Source: an uncultured Treponema sp. (GTDB taxonomy: Bacteria > Spirochaetota > Spirochaetia > Treponematales > Treponemataceae). Taken from it: a stretch of 43,785 nucleotides of DNA. A program made the translations under genes and the position numbers. Positions 8,325 to 16,414 of this stretch are shown here, one piece after another. How positions within the stretch are numbered: the first letter of the stretch is position 1; each line of letters begins with the position of its first letter. The notes below the pieces were generated by a model. It searched no databases, was not told where the DNA came from, and saw nothing but the letters and a program-made list of their open reading frames with translations. The stretch spans positions 1 to 43,785 of the forward strand of contig CALXOI010000004.1 in assembly GCA_944389965.1 (NCBI GenBank), in the 5' to 3' direction.

Positions 8325-8909
8325 ATGTTCATTTTATTCCTTACCGGAACACTCATTTCTATCTATACATTGTTGTGCTTTATCAGGATCATTCTCACCT
8401 GGTTTCCTTCAATGACATATCACAAATTCACCCGTTTTATTGCGGGAATATGTGATCCGTACCTGTCACTGTTCAAACGGATCCGGTTTCTGCAAATCGG
8501 AATGGTTGATTTCAGCCCGGTGGCGGCAATCGGCGTACTGGTTGCCGTGTCAAGCCTGCTGAACAATATGGCGCATCACCAGCGGATTACCTTGGGCGGA
8601 CTCCTTGCATCGCTGCTGTCCATTGTTTGGGCTGTTGCCGGTTCACTTCTTGGTTTTCTGATTATTCTGATGGTCATCCGGCTGATTGCATTGCTGTTCT
8701 CAAAAAGTAATCCGTCAGGAATCTGGTATCAACTGGATATGGTATTGAATCCGGTCATATATAAAATAACCGGATTATTCAGAAATAAGAGATTTATAAG
8801 CCAGAAAGCAGCCCTGATAATGGCATTGCTGATACTGCTGCTTTTACAACTTGCGGGCAATACCGTGACTTCTGTTCTGATACAGATATTGCTCCGGTTG
8901 CCGTTGTAA
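8325..8909 (+). CDS. YggT family membrane protein with two YggT units
   Basis: The 194-residue protein is almost entirely hydrophobic, with about four membrane segments. Each half follows the YggT pattern: a membrane helix, an R-x-I-L-x-W-F-like motif (IRIILTWFP in the first half), a DPYLSLFKRIRF-like segment followed by a DFSPVAAIGVLV-type helix, then a weaker second copy containing VLNPVIYKITGLF. YggT proteins are poorly characterised; family members have been linked to osmotic stress and cell-envelope or division processes. GGAGG (8315-8319) precedes the ATG. Its place between dnaE and recG suggests co-transcription rather than a replication role. Confidence 0.75.
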   Translation: MFILFLTGTLISIYTLLCFIRIILTWFPSMTYHKFTRFIAGICDPYLSLFKRIRFLQIGMVDFSPVAAIGVLVAVSSLLNNMAHHQRITLGGLLASLLSIVWAVAGSLLGFLIILMVIRLIALLFSKSNPSGIWYQLDMVLNPVIYKITGLFRNKRFISQKAALIMALLILLLLQLAGNTVTSVLIQILLRLPL

Positions 8910-8923
8910 TTTCATCCGGTTTC

Positions 8924-11125
8924 ATGAAACTGTCCGAAATACAAACACCGGTATCCGCACTGGGAGGGATTGGTCCGGCACAGGCAAAAATCTATGCAAG
9001 TCTGGGGATTTTCACGGTTGCAGATTTACTCATGTATTATCCAAAAGACTGGGAAGACCGGACAAAGAAAATTTATCTGGCAGATTACCGGTTGCATGCA
9101 AAAGTCCATACCATAGCAACAGTAACCGGACACAGTTGGTTTGGATACGGACGGATGCGGACGCTGAAAATCGCCATCGATGACGGCACGGCCCGGGCAG
9201 AACTTGTTGCATTTAACCGCCCGTTCCTTGAAAAAAATCTGCCTAAAGGTTCCGTCATCAGTGTAACCGGTTCTTTTACAGAAAAATACGGGCATCTGCA
9301 AAGTACCGCCTTTGAAGCGGAACAGATTGCCCCTTTCGGCAGCATAGAAGAGTACCGGAATGCACCGGTTCCCGGCTCCGGAATACTCAGCATATATCCG
9401 TTAACTGCCGGTCTTACCCAGACCAGAATCCGTAAAGCAATTGACCGGGCACTGAAAGAATACGGCAGAGGTATTTCTGATGAAATACCGCCGGAAGTCA
9501 TTGCCCGGCGGCATTTGATGTCAAAACGGGACGCCCTGCACGCAATCCATCAGCCGGAAACACCAGATCAGGCATTGGATGCACGTAAGTCATTAATTTA
9601 CGAAGAATTATATCACTTTCAAAATGCAATTGCCCTGCGTTCCCTGGAACATAAAGGGCGGCTGCCGGATATTCTGCCCGGAGAAAATGACGGTACCGGA
9701 TTTACAGATACTGACCGGGAAGAATTTACAGCCAGCCTGTCCCCCCGGCAGCGACAGCTTTTGGAACGGCTGCCCTTTACCCTTACAGACGGACAGCAGC
9801 AATGTATTCTTGAAATCAACCGGGATATAGACCGGGCAGAGCAAACCCGTTCCCACACGGCGGCGGATAAACCGCCCTATACGATGGCGAGACTGGTTCA
9901 AGGTGATGTCGGTTCCGGTAAAACACTGACAGCTTTTTTTGCCTGTCTCCGCATCATTGACTGGGGTGGGCAATGTGCATTCCTTGCCCCGACAGAACTG
10001 CTGGCCCGGCAGCATGCTGAAAACGCCGCCCGGCTGTTGGAAGGAACTGGCGTCCGGCTGGCTTTTCTGACCGGCAACACATCTGCGGCAGGACGGGGGC
10101 AGTTGCTCACCGCACTGAAAGACGGTGCGGTTGATATATTAATCGGTACCCACGCACTGTTTTCCCGGAATGTCCACTACCATAACCTGCATCTGGCAGT
10201 AATTGATGAACAGCACCGGTTCGGAGTCCTCCAGCGGAATGCAATTATTGAAAAAGGACGTCAGCCTGCTGAAAATGGAACCGGCAGTTTTACCGTCCCA
10301 TCCCTGCTTATGCTCAGTGCAACACCGATTCCGCGGACACTTGCCCTTACGGTATTCGGGGATCTGGATATTTCTGTCATCAAAACTATGCCCCGGGGCA
10401 GGCTGCCAGTAAAAACATACCTGACAAAGGCAGGCAATGAACAAAATGTGTATGAATTTGTCCGAAAAGAAATTGAAACCGGTCACCAGGCATACTTTGT
10501 GTATCCAAGGATTGAAGAAGCAGAACCTAGTGCGGATATGCAACCTGCACCAGATTCCCGGGAAAAACTACCGTTTGAATCATCCCGGGACGGCACCATT
10601 AAATCCGCAGAAGAAATGTTCCTTTTTTTATCCCGGCAGGTATATCCCCGCAAACGGTGCGCACTGATTCACTCCCGGATTGACGAACCGGAACAGATTA
10701 CTATTCTTGATGACTTCCGGATGGGAAAAATCGATATTTTAGTGGCAACAAGTGTTGTAGAAGTCGGTGTAGACGTCCCGAATGCAACCTGTATGGTTAT
10801 CGAGCACGCAGACCGGTTCGGACTGGCAGCACTGCACCAGTTGCGGGGGCGGGTTGGACGGGGAACAGCCCAATCCCATTGCTTTCTGATATACAGCACC
10901 CGGCTCAGCGAAACCGGTAAAGCCCGGATGAAAGCTCTCCGGGAAACAAACGACGGTTTTATTATTGCAGAACAGGATATGAAACTGCGGGGACCGGGTG
11001 AAGTGACCGGAATTCAACAGTCCGGTTACTTAACACTGGGCATTGCAGACCCTGTCCGGGACAAGGAACTTCTTGAACTTGCCCGTCAGGATGCGTTTGC
11101 ACAACTCACCCCGCAGCAATCCTGA
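8924..11125 (+). CDS. recG: ATP-dependent DNA helicase RecG
   Basis: The 733-residue superfamily 2 helicase is slightly longer than the usual ~690. The N-terminal wedge domain contains the OB fold (about 60-150) used to grip branched DNA. Walker A GDVGSGKT starts at residue 327, the DEQH box (DEQHRFG) at residue 428, and the C-terminal helicase motifs include TSVVEVGVDVPNA and QLRGRVGRG; the RecG-specific C-terminal segment includes DGFIIAEQDMKLRGPGE. RecG regresses stalled forks and processes Holliday junctions. It starts 14 nt after the YggT gene without a clear ribosome-binding site. It ends 3 bp from the stop codon of the convergent sigma factor gene. Confidence 0.96.
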   Translation: MKLSEIQTPVSALGGIGPAQAKIYASLGIFTVADLLMYYPKDWEDRTKKIYLADYRLHAKVHTIATVTGHSWFGYGRMRTLKIAIDDGTARAELVAFNRPFLEKNLPKGSVISVTGSFTEKYGHLQSTAFEAEQIAPFGSIEEYRNAPVPGSGILSIYPLTAGLTQTRIRKAIDRALKEYGRGISDEIPPEVIARRHLMSKRDALHAIHQPETPDQALDARKSLIYEELYHFQNAIALRSLEHKGRLPDILPGENDGTGFTDTDREEFTASLSPRQRQLLERLPFTLTDGQQQCILEINRDIDRAEQTRSHTAADKPPYTMARLVQGDVGSGKTLTAFFACLRIIDWGGQCAFLAPTELLARQHAENAARLLEGTGVRLAFLTGNTSAAGRGQLLTALKDGAVDILIGTHALFSRNVHYHNLHLAVIDEQHRFGVLQRNAIIEKGRQPAENGTGSFTVPSLLMLSATPIPRTLALTVFGDLDISVIKTMPRGRLPVKTYLTKAGNEQNVYEFVRKEIETGHQAYFVYPRIEEAEPSADMQPAPDSREKLPFESSRDGTIKSAEEMFLFLSRQVYPRKRCALIHSRIDEPEQITILDDFRMGKIDILVATSVVEVGVDVPNATCMVIEHADRFGLAALHQLRGRVGRGTAQSHCFLIYSTRLSETGKARMKALRETNDGFIIAEQDMKLRGPGEVTGIQQSGYLTLGIADPVRDKELLELARQDAFAQLTPQQS

Positions 11126-11128
11126 TAG

Positions 11129-11995
11129 TTATGCAACAAACGCTTCAAGCCGGGCTGTCCGGGCAGGATGCTGCAACCGCTTGATTGCCTTCTTTTCAAT
11201 CTGCCGGATACGTTCTTTTGTCAGATTGAATTTGTCACCAACTTCTTTCAATGACATAGACTTGTTACCACCCAGTCCGAACCGGTACCGAAGAACAGTT
11301 GCTTCCCGTTCCGTCAGGGAAGAAAGAACGGCATCTATTTCTTCCTGCATGGCAGAATCTATTACCACATCAGCCGGATCCGCATACCGGGAATCTTCCA
11401 GAAAATCCGCCACATTCGAGCTTTCAGAAGAATCAGGCCGTACCGCTGCATCAAGGGATACCATTTCACGGGAAATATTTATCATATCCCGGACATGAAC
11501 AGCATCCATATTCAACATATTGGCGATTTCTGCAATTTCCTGTTCTTCGGTTTTATCACCGGACACCAGTTTCCGTGCATGTTCTATCTGAACCAGTTCA
11601 TTTGCCCGGTTCAGCGGAAGCCGTATCATCCGGGATTTCTCACAGATTGCTTTCAATATAGCCTGCCTGATCCACCAGACCGCATAGGAAATAAAATGGT
11701 ATCCCTTTGATACATCAAAACGCTCTATTGCTGTCAGTAAACCGATATTACCTTCACTAATTAAATCTTCTAAATCAAGCCCGTGATTCTGGTATTTTTT
11801 TGCAACATTTACTACAAACCGGAGATTAGCCGAAACAATTTTATCCCGTGCTGCAGTATCGCCCTGCGCGGCTTTCAGCGCAAGATCTGTTTCTTCATCG
11901 CGGCTCAACAACGGAATCCTGTTGATTTCTTTCAAATATAAAGCCAAAACACTGTCCTGTGAACCTGTATATGTCTTTGCCTGTGCTGCTGCCAT
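11129..11995 (-). CDS. RNA polymerase sigma factor, sigma-70 group 2 (RpoD/RpoS-like, no region 1.1)
   Basis: The 288-residue protein contains region 1.2 (about 12-40), region 2 with DLISEGNIGLLTAIERFD and the promoter-melting segment HFISYAVWWIRQAI (about 80-110), region 3 (about 135-200) and region 4.2 with the helix-turn-helix EVGDKFNLTKERIRQIEKKA (about 250-275). It lacks the acidic region 1.1 of a typical primary sigma factor, so an alternative or stationary-phase type role is likely, recognising promoters close to the TTGACA/TATAAT class. I chose the ATG at 11995: AGGAG (complement of 12002-12006) precedes it by a normal spacing, whereas the ATG at 12010 would overlap that site. The gene is convergent with recG. 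Confidence 0.9.
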   Translation of the reverse strand: MAAAQAKTYTGSQDSVLALYLKEINRIPLLSRDEETDLALKAAQGDTAARDKIVSANLRFVVNVAKKYQNHGLDLEDLISEGNIGLLTAIERFDVSKGYHFISYAVWWIRQAILKAICEKSRMIRLPLNRANELVQIEHARKLVSGDKTEEQEIAEIANMLNMDAVHVRDMINISREMVSLDAAVRPDSSESSNVADFLEDSRYADPADVVIDSAMQEEIDAVLSSLTEREATVLRYRFGLGGNKSMSLKEVGDKFNLTKERIRQIEKKAIKRLQHPARTARLEAFVA

Positions 11996-12010
11996 TGTAA
12001 TCTCCTGCAT

Positions 12011-12365
12011 TCAATATAATTGAGTACCCTACGGTACCTATGCACTGTCCCGACGGGATTTACTGTGCTTACTTATATATAGCAGGAATGATGCCAAAAA
12101 AATATCTGTCACACAATAAAATAAAATCACCTTTATTTTATTTTATTTATTTATTATATAAAGAAATAAAATATCACCCAAAGGGAATGCGCACAATACC
12201 GTCCATGGCGGTAGCAACAACATGTATCAAAAATACACACTTATTTTTTGCAGCTTATTTTCAGGGTTAAAATGACACACACACAATCACCATGACATAA
12301 AATATTGTCTGGTTCGCTGTAAATATTTTTTACAAAATACCCAATACATAAAATTAATGAAAAAC
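12011..12365. other. AT-rich intergenic region between the sigma factor and the sugar importer operon
   Basis: There is no credible gene here. Runs of TTTAT and TATAA (about 12120-12170) make it strongly AT-rich. The only distinct motif is a 15-bp near-palindrome ACCGTCCATGGCGGT (12198-12212), a possible protein-binding site. The sigma factor promoter should lie in the left part on the minus strand but I could not place it convincingly. Confidence 0.4.
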
Positions 12366-12393
12366 TTGACACCTATATTTTCTCATATATAAT
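12366..12393 (+). promoter_or_regulatory. Consensus sigma-70 promoter of the sugar ABC importer operon
   Basis: A perfect TTGACA (12366-12371) and a perfect TATAAT (12388-12393) are 16 nt apart. The predicted start is near 12400. A short perfect palindrome TGAAAGTTTCA (12410-12420) lies just downstream and could be an operator. AGGAGG (12431-12436) then precedes the first ATG. Confidence 0.85.
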
Positions 12394-12441
12394 GTATTTA
12401 TCAACGAGGTGAAAGTTTCAGATATATTTCAGGAGGTTAAA

Positions 12442-13688
12442 ATGAAAAATACCATACGCGTGTTAAGTTATGTTGTCCTTACAGGTATAATTTTATTTTG
12501 AACAGCCGGATGTGAAAAAAAAGAAACTGCTTCCATTGCTGCCGATACAGTTACATTGACAATGGGTTCTTGGAGGGCAGACGATGTCGTTCAAATGAAC
12601 AAGTTACTGGAAGAATACAACCGTTTTTCACCCCATGTCAAAATACAGTTCAAACCGACAAATCCCAGTGATTACAATGCGACATTACGGTTGCAGTTGG
12701 ACAGTGGTACAGGTCCGGATCTCATGTATGCCCGTTCATATGCAACCGGACAGGAATTATTTGACGCAGGATATTTTGCTGACTGTACAGATATCCCCGG
12801 CTTAATGACAAATTTTACCGCTACAAATCTTGCTCCGTGGCAAACCAGTGACGGTAAAATGTTTGCAGTTCCCTTTGCTGCAGTTTCCCATGCTGTATAT
12901 TACAATAAAGATATATTTGCAAAGGAAGGTCTTTCCATCCCAACAACATGGGAAGAATTTCTTCAGCTGTGTGCAACTCTCAAAACAAAAGGATACACAC
13001 CGCTCGCAAATGGGTTGGCAGATGAATGGGATATTTTAGAATGTTTTTTCTTAGGAATGCTTCCTAATTATATTGGCGGTGCAACAGAACGGGTAAAATA
13101 TGAAACGGAGAAAAAAAGTTAAATGATGAAAATTTTATCAAGGCATACCAAGCAATGGCTGATGTTGCCCAATATTGCCCCGTAGGATTTGAATCGGTCA
13201 CATATAATGACAGCCAGATATTATTTAATACGCAGCGGGCGGTAATGTTTGTAGACGGCTCCTGGACTACAGGCGTCTATGCAGACGCAACATTTAATTG
13301 GGGTATCTTTGCAATACCAGCTCCTGTAGGGAATGAAACCATTATTTGTTTTCATCCAGATATGGCTATTACCATGAACACCGGTTCCCCGTATCAGGAA
13401 GAAGCCCAATCTTTTCTTTTCTGGCTGTGTACAGAAGACGGCGCCACAAAGGCTTCCGCAAATCTGCCTACCGGGTATTTCCCGATGATCAATTTTCCGA
13501 TTACTTTAACGGATAAACACGCAAATGAATTCTTGGCATTGAATCAGGGCAGAGAAACAGATGCACGGTTTTTATGGCCTAAACTGATGGATCTATATGC
13601 CCCCATGAATCAGGCGGTGATTGCAGTTATGAAAGGACAGATGACTGCAAAAGCAGCTGCGGATATGGTTGCAGCTGCAAAAAAATAA
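12442..13688 (+). pseudogene. Sugar ABC transporter substrate-binding lipoprotein, broken by a stop codon and a frameshift
   Basis: The reading frame starts at ATG 12442 behind a strong AGGAGG and encodes a lipoprotein signal, MKNTIRVLSYVVLTGIILF. It is then interrupted by TGA at 12499-12501, directly before TAGCEKKE, which would complete the lipobox. One base change (for example TTA to TGA) explains it. The frame stays open to about 13110, where a seven-A tract (13111-13117) throws it into TAA; restoring one A continues it as EKKKLNDENFIKAYQAMADVAQ to 13688. The sum, about 415 residues, is a family 1 (MalE/UgpB-like) solute-binding protein. With two lesions, lipidated full-length protein should not form without recoding. 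Both permease genes downstream are intact. Confidence 0.85.
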
Positions 13689-13715
13689 TTTGCTACAAGG
13701 TGCGTTAATATTTAT

Positions 13716-13759
13716 GCGGAAGTCATTTGTCAGTTGTTATTGCGGCTTCCGCTTTTTTA
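13716..13759 (+). terminator. Intercistronic terminator/attenuator between binding-protein and permease genes
   Basis: GCGGAAG (13716-13722) pairs with CTTCCGC (13746-13752) across a 23-nt loop, followed by six T (13753-13758). The position, after the binding-protein gene and before the permeases, is where many importer operons reduce expression of downstream subunits. Confidence 0.65.
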
Positions 13760-13780
13760 TTTGAATGGAGTTTTAACACA

Positions 13781-14695
13781 GTGAAAAGAAAGAATATCAA
13801 ACCCTCCGCCGGATATTGGATGATATATTTATTACCGGCATTATTTATTTATATTGTCTTTATGGCTTATCCATTAATTGATTCCCTAAGATTAAGTTTC
13901 TACAGTGGTAACCCGACTGGAGAAAAATCTTTTGTCGGGTTGGAAAACTTTATCAAATTATTTGCTGACCCCGATTATTCCGTACGATATTGGGGATCAT
14001 TCAAAAACACATGGATTTTTTTTCTAATTCATATGTTGGTCCAAAATTGTCTGGGTATTACATTTGCAGTGCTACTTACAAATGAAATGTTAAAATATCG
14101 GAACCTGTACCGGACTATTATTTTTATCCCGACAACTCTGTCCATTTTAGTCACCGGATATTTGTGGAAATTTATCCTGAACCCGATTTGGTCACAGGCC
14201 TTGCTGAGTCCCATCGGCTTTGACTTTTTATCCCGCCCATGGTTGGGACAGGAAAGTACAGCACTTATTTGTGTTTCACTGGTTTCCAGCTGGCAATGGG
14301 TTGGTATTCCTACTATGATGTTTTCTGCTGCGCTACAGAATATTCCTGGAGATATTATAGAAGCAAGTTATGTTGAGGGAGCTAATAACCGGATAATTTT
14401 TTGGAAAATAAAACTCCCGTTGATTCTTCCTGTAATTGGTATTATTGCAATATTAACTTTTGTAAACAATTTTAACGCATTTGACGTTGTTTACGCGATG
14501 GAAACTGCCAACGGGGCACCTGGCTATTCAACAGATATTATCGGAACACTTTTTTACCGGACCGGTATTGCAGGACAACACCCGATTGGTATCCCGGATA
14601 CCGGAATGGGTGCAGCAATCACAACAATTACCTTTATTATTTTGTGTCTTGGAGTTTTACCAGTACTCCGCCTGACCCAGACAAAAGCAGAATAA
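13781..14695 (+). CDS. Sugar ABC transporter permease, MalF/UgpA type
   Basis: The 304-residue inner-membrane protein has about six membrane segments and the cytoplasmic EAA loop EASYVEGANNRIIFWKIKLPLILP (about 203-226) that contacts the ATPase. It pairs with the next gene to form the transmembrane channel of a carbohydrate importer. I placed the start at GTG 13781, with GGAG (13767-13770) upstream and the sequence MKRKNIKPSAGYW; an earlier TTG lies within the terminator loop. The substrate cannot be told from sequence. No ATPase gene is in the operon, so a shared MsmK/UgpC-like ATPase encoded elsewhere would be needed. Confidence 0.88.
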   Translation: MKRKNIKPSAGYWMIYLLPALFIYIVFMAYPLIDSLRLSFYSGNPTGEKSFVGLENFIKLFADPDYSVRYWGSFKNTWIFFLIHMLVQNCLGITFAVLLTNEMLKYRNLYRTIIFIPTTLSILVTGYLWKFILNPIWSQALLSPIGFDFLSRPWLGQESTALICVSLVSSWQWVGIPTMMFSAALQNIPGDIIEASYVEGANNRIIFWKIKLPLILPVIGIIAILTFVNNFNAFDVVYAMETANGAPGYSTDIIGTLFYRTGIAGQHPIGIPDTGMGAAITTITFIILCLGVLPVLRLTQTKAE

Positions 14696-14713
14696 ATACC
14701 CCGGAGTTATTTT

Positions 14714-15562
14714 ATGGAACAAATAAATACAATATCCAGAGAACGGCAAAAAACTCACCGGGCAGCACATGTTATACTAATAACCTGGTCTGTGCTTGTC
14801 CTGTTCCCCCTTTGGGTTATGATTGTCAATTCGTTTAAAGACCGGATTTCTATTTATGAAAATCCGTTTTGGATTCCATCAAAATGGAATTTTTCAAATT
14901 ATCAGACTATATTTCAGGATGGGAATTTTTTGGGCTATTTTAAAAACAGTATTATTGTAGTTCTATGCTCAATCCTGCTGGTTCTTTTCGTCGGTTCTTT
15001 GGCAAGTTACGCATTTGCAAACTGGAACAGTAAACGCGCAAAACTGCTGTTTCTGTTTATGATTGCGGGGATGATGCTGCCAATAAAAATTGCTTCAATA
15101 AAATTATTAGAAATGATACGGAATATGAATCTTTTGGACACAATATGGTCTTTGGTTCCGATTTATGTAGCAATGGGCTTACCGATTGCAATTTTTATAC
15201 TGACTGAATTTATACGGCAAATTCCCATGGAACTCACAGAAGCAGGAATTATAGATGGTGCTGGTAGATTCAAAGTTTTTACTTTAATTATTATTCCGCT
15301 ACTCCGCCCTGCCTTGGCAACGGTTGCGATATATAATCTTGTTCCTTTTTGGAACGATTTATGGTTTCCCCTTATTTTCATTACAAATGAAGATTCAAAA
15401 ACACTGCTGCTTGGTGTGACACGATTATTTGGACAATACCAAACAGACTGGTCAAAAGTTCTTGCAGTACTGACATTGTCAGCTATACCGGTTATACTAT
15501 TGTATTTGGCAATGTCAAAGCAATTTATCAAAGGGTTGACAGCAGGAGCTATCAAAGGATAA
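14714..15562 (+). CDS. Sugar ABC transporter permease, MalG/UgpE type
   Basis: The 282-residue protein has six predicted membrane helices; the first follows a short cytoplasmic tail (about residues 20-40). The EAA loop reads EAGIIDGAGRFKVFTLIIIP (about 176-195), typical of the second permease of family 1 carbohydrate importers. GGAG at 14703-14706 precedes the ATG with an 18-nt gap from the first permease gene. The gene is intact although the operon's binding-protein gene is broken, so the permeases may be working with another binding protein or be recently orphaned. Confidence 0.88.
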   Translation: MEQINTISRERQKTHRAAHVILITWSVLVLFPLWVMIVNSFKDRISIYENPFWIPSKWNFSNYQTIFQDGNFLGYFKNSIIVVLCSILLVLFVGSLASYAFANWNSKRAKLLFLFMIAGMMLPIKIASIKLLEMIRNMNLLDTIWSLVPIYVAMGLPIAIFILTEFIRQIPMELTEAGIIDGAGRFKVFTLIIIPLLRPALATVAIYNLVPFWNDLWFPLIFITNEDSKTLLLGVTRLFGQYQTDWSKVLAVLTLSAIPVILLYLAMSKQFIKGLTAGAIKG

Positions 15563-15616
15563 AATTGAGAAAATAGAGGAGTAAATATAATCAATGGATA
15601 TTTAGGAGGTTTTCAA

Positions 15617-16321
15617 ATGACAAAAAAATCAATTTTATGTTGCGCATTTATCTGTATATTACTTCCCGTTTTTACTCAAGAATTTACAACCCCACATATA
15701 CAGATTCCGCAGGCTTCCGGTACGACTGCATCTGCAGAAAATGCCGGATCAGCAGTTTTAGCAGAACAGGATTCCCCTACTTTATTGAACGCTGAAAATA
15801 CAACAGCAGTGGTAATTGAAGACGAAAAAAAATTCGGAATAACACCAGTTCTGATGTTATCAGCATGGGGAATCGAACCAGGAATTTCCGTACAAATATT
15901 CCAAGGCGAAGCAGAAGTATCTGTACCGGTTACAATTTCTTTGCAGAATAAAGCCGGTGTCGGAGTAACAGCGGGGCTGGGCTTTAACTCAAATCCTTTC
16001 AATGAAGGGGTACAGCATGGTGTCGGTTTATCATTCACCCATTATCCGCAGAGTTATATGGATGCAACGCTTCTTGGTTCTGTCATCAGCAACACCACAG
16101 ACTCAACGACCGATGTGGCCAGCAGAATATCAACACTCAGCGTGTATTACCGTTTCGGTTACCGGTGGGATCTGGGTTTAGGTGTTTTTGTAAAATTTTG
16201 CCTACCCTTGGTCGGCTGGTATGGCGACACCACACTCACCAGTTTTAATATCGCAGGATTGTTAGTAAACGGAATGGTCGGTATAACCCAAACATCGATT
16301 GGCATACGGTTTACGTTCTAA
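15617..16321 (+). CDS. Small predicted outer-membrane beta-barrel protein
   Basis: The 234-residue protein begins with a signal peptide (MTKKSILCCAFICILLPVF, cleavage near TQEF). A low-complexity Ala/Thr/Ser/Glu stretch (about 25-70) follows, then alternating hydrophobic/polar strands rich in Gly and aromatics. It ends SIGIRFTF with a terminal phenylalanine, the usual signal for outer-membrane assembly. AGGAGG (about 15604-15609) precedes the ATG. It sits 54 nt after the permease gene, with a weak TTGAGA / TATAAT pair (15565-15591, 15-nt spacing) that may give it a separate promoter. No named family was recognised; a role in solute entry linked to the importer is only a guess. Confidence 0.6.
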   Translation: MTKKSILCCAFICILLPVFTQEFTTPHIQIPQASGTTASAENAGSAVLAEQDSPTLLNAENTTAVVIEDEKKFGITPVLMLSAWGIEPGISVQIFQGEAEVSVPVTISLQNKAGVGVTAGLGFNSNPFNEGVQHGVGLSFTHYPQSYMDATLLGSVISNTTDSTTDVASRISTLSVYYRFGYRWDLGLGVFVKFCLPLVGWYGDTTLTSFNIAGLLVNGMVGITQTSIGIRFTF

Positions 16322-16354
16322 GATAACTTTCAGCAATTCTTTTCAACAAAAAAG

Positions 16355-16396
16355 AAGAGCCGGCGGTTGCATCATAATTACCGCCGGCTCTTTTAT
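16355..16396. terminator. Bidirectional terminator between the outer-membrane protein and ABC exporter genes
   Basis: AAGAGCCGGCGG (16355-16366) and CCGCCGGCTCTT (16381-16392) form a perfect 12-bp stem with a 14-nt loop. T-rich sequence follows on the plus strand and an A-rich tract precedes it, so it can stop transcripts from both convergent units. Confidence 0.9.
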
Positions 16397-16414
16397 TTTG
16401 AACAGACAACAGCT

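Noticed and set aside
12499-12501. TGA read as selenocysteine or tryptophan in the binding-protein signal peptide
   Set aside because: TGA is a normal stop for recG and other genes here, the site is in a signal peptide with no reason for selenocysteine, and a second frameshift lies downstream.
13100-13130. Programmed -1 ribosomal frameshift at the A-tract
   Set aside because: The frame GAG AAA AAA AGT does not give the usual slippery arrangement, no stimulatory structure was seen and the gene already has a nonsense codon. Transcript slippage is not excluded.
15617-16321. KdgM-like oligogalacturonate porin
   Set aside because: Length and signal peptide fit loosely and a pectinase is nearby, but I see no KdgM-specific motifs and the N-terminal low-complexity region is atypical.
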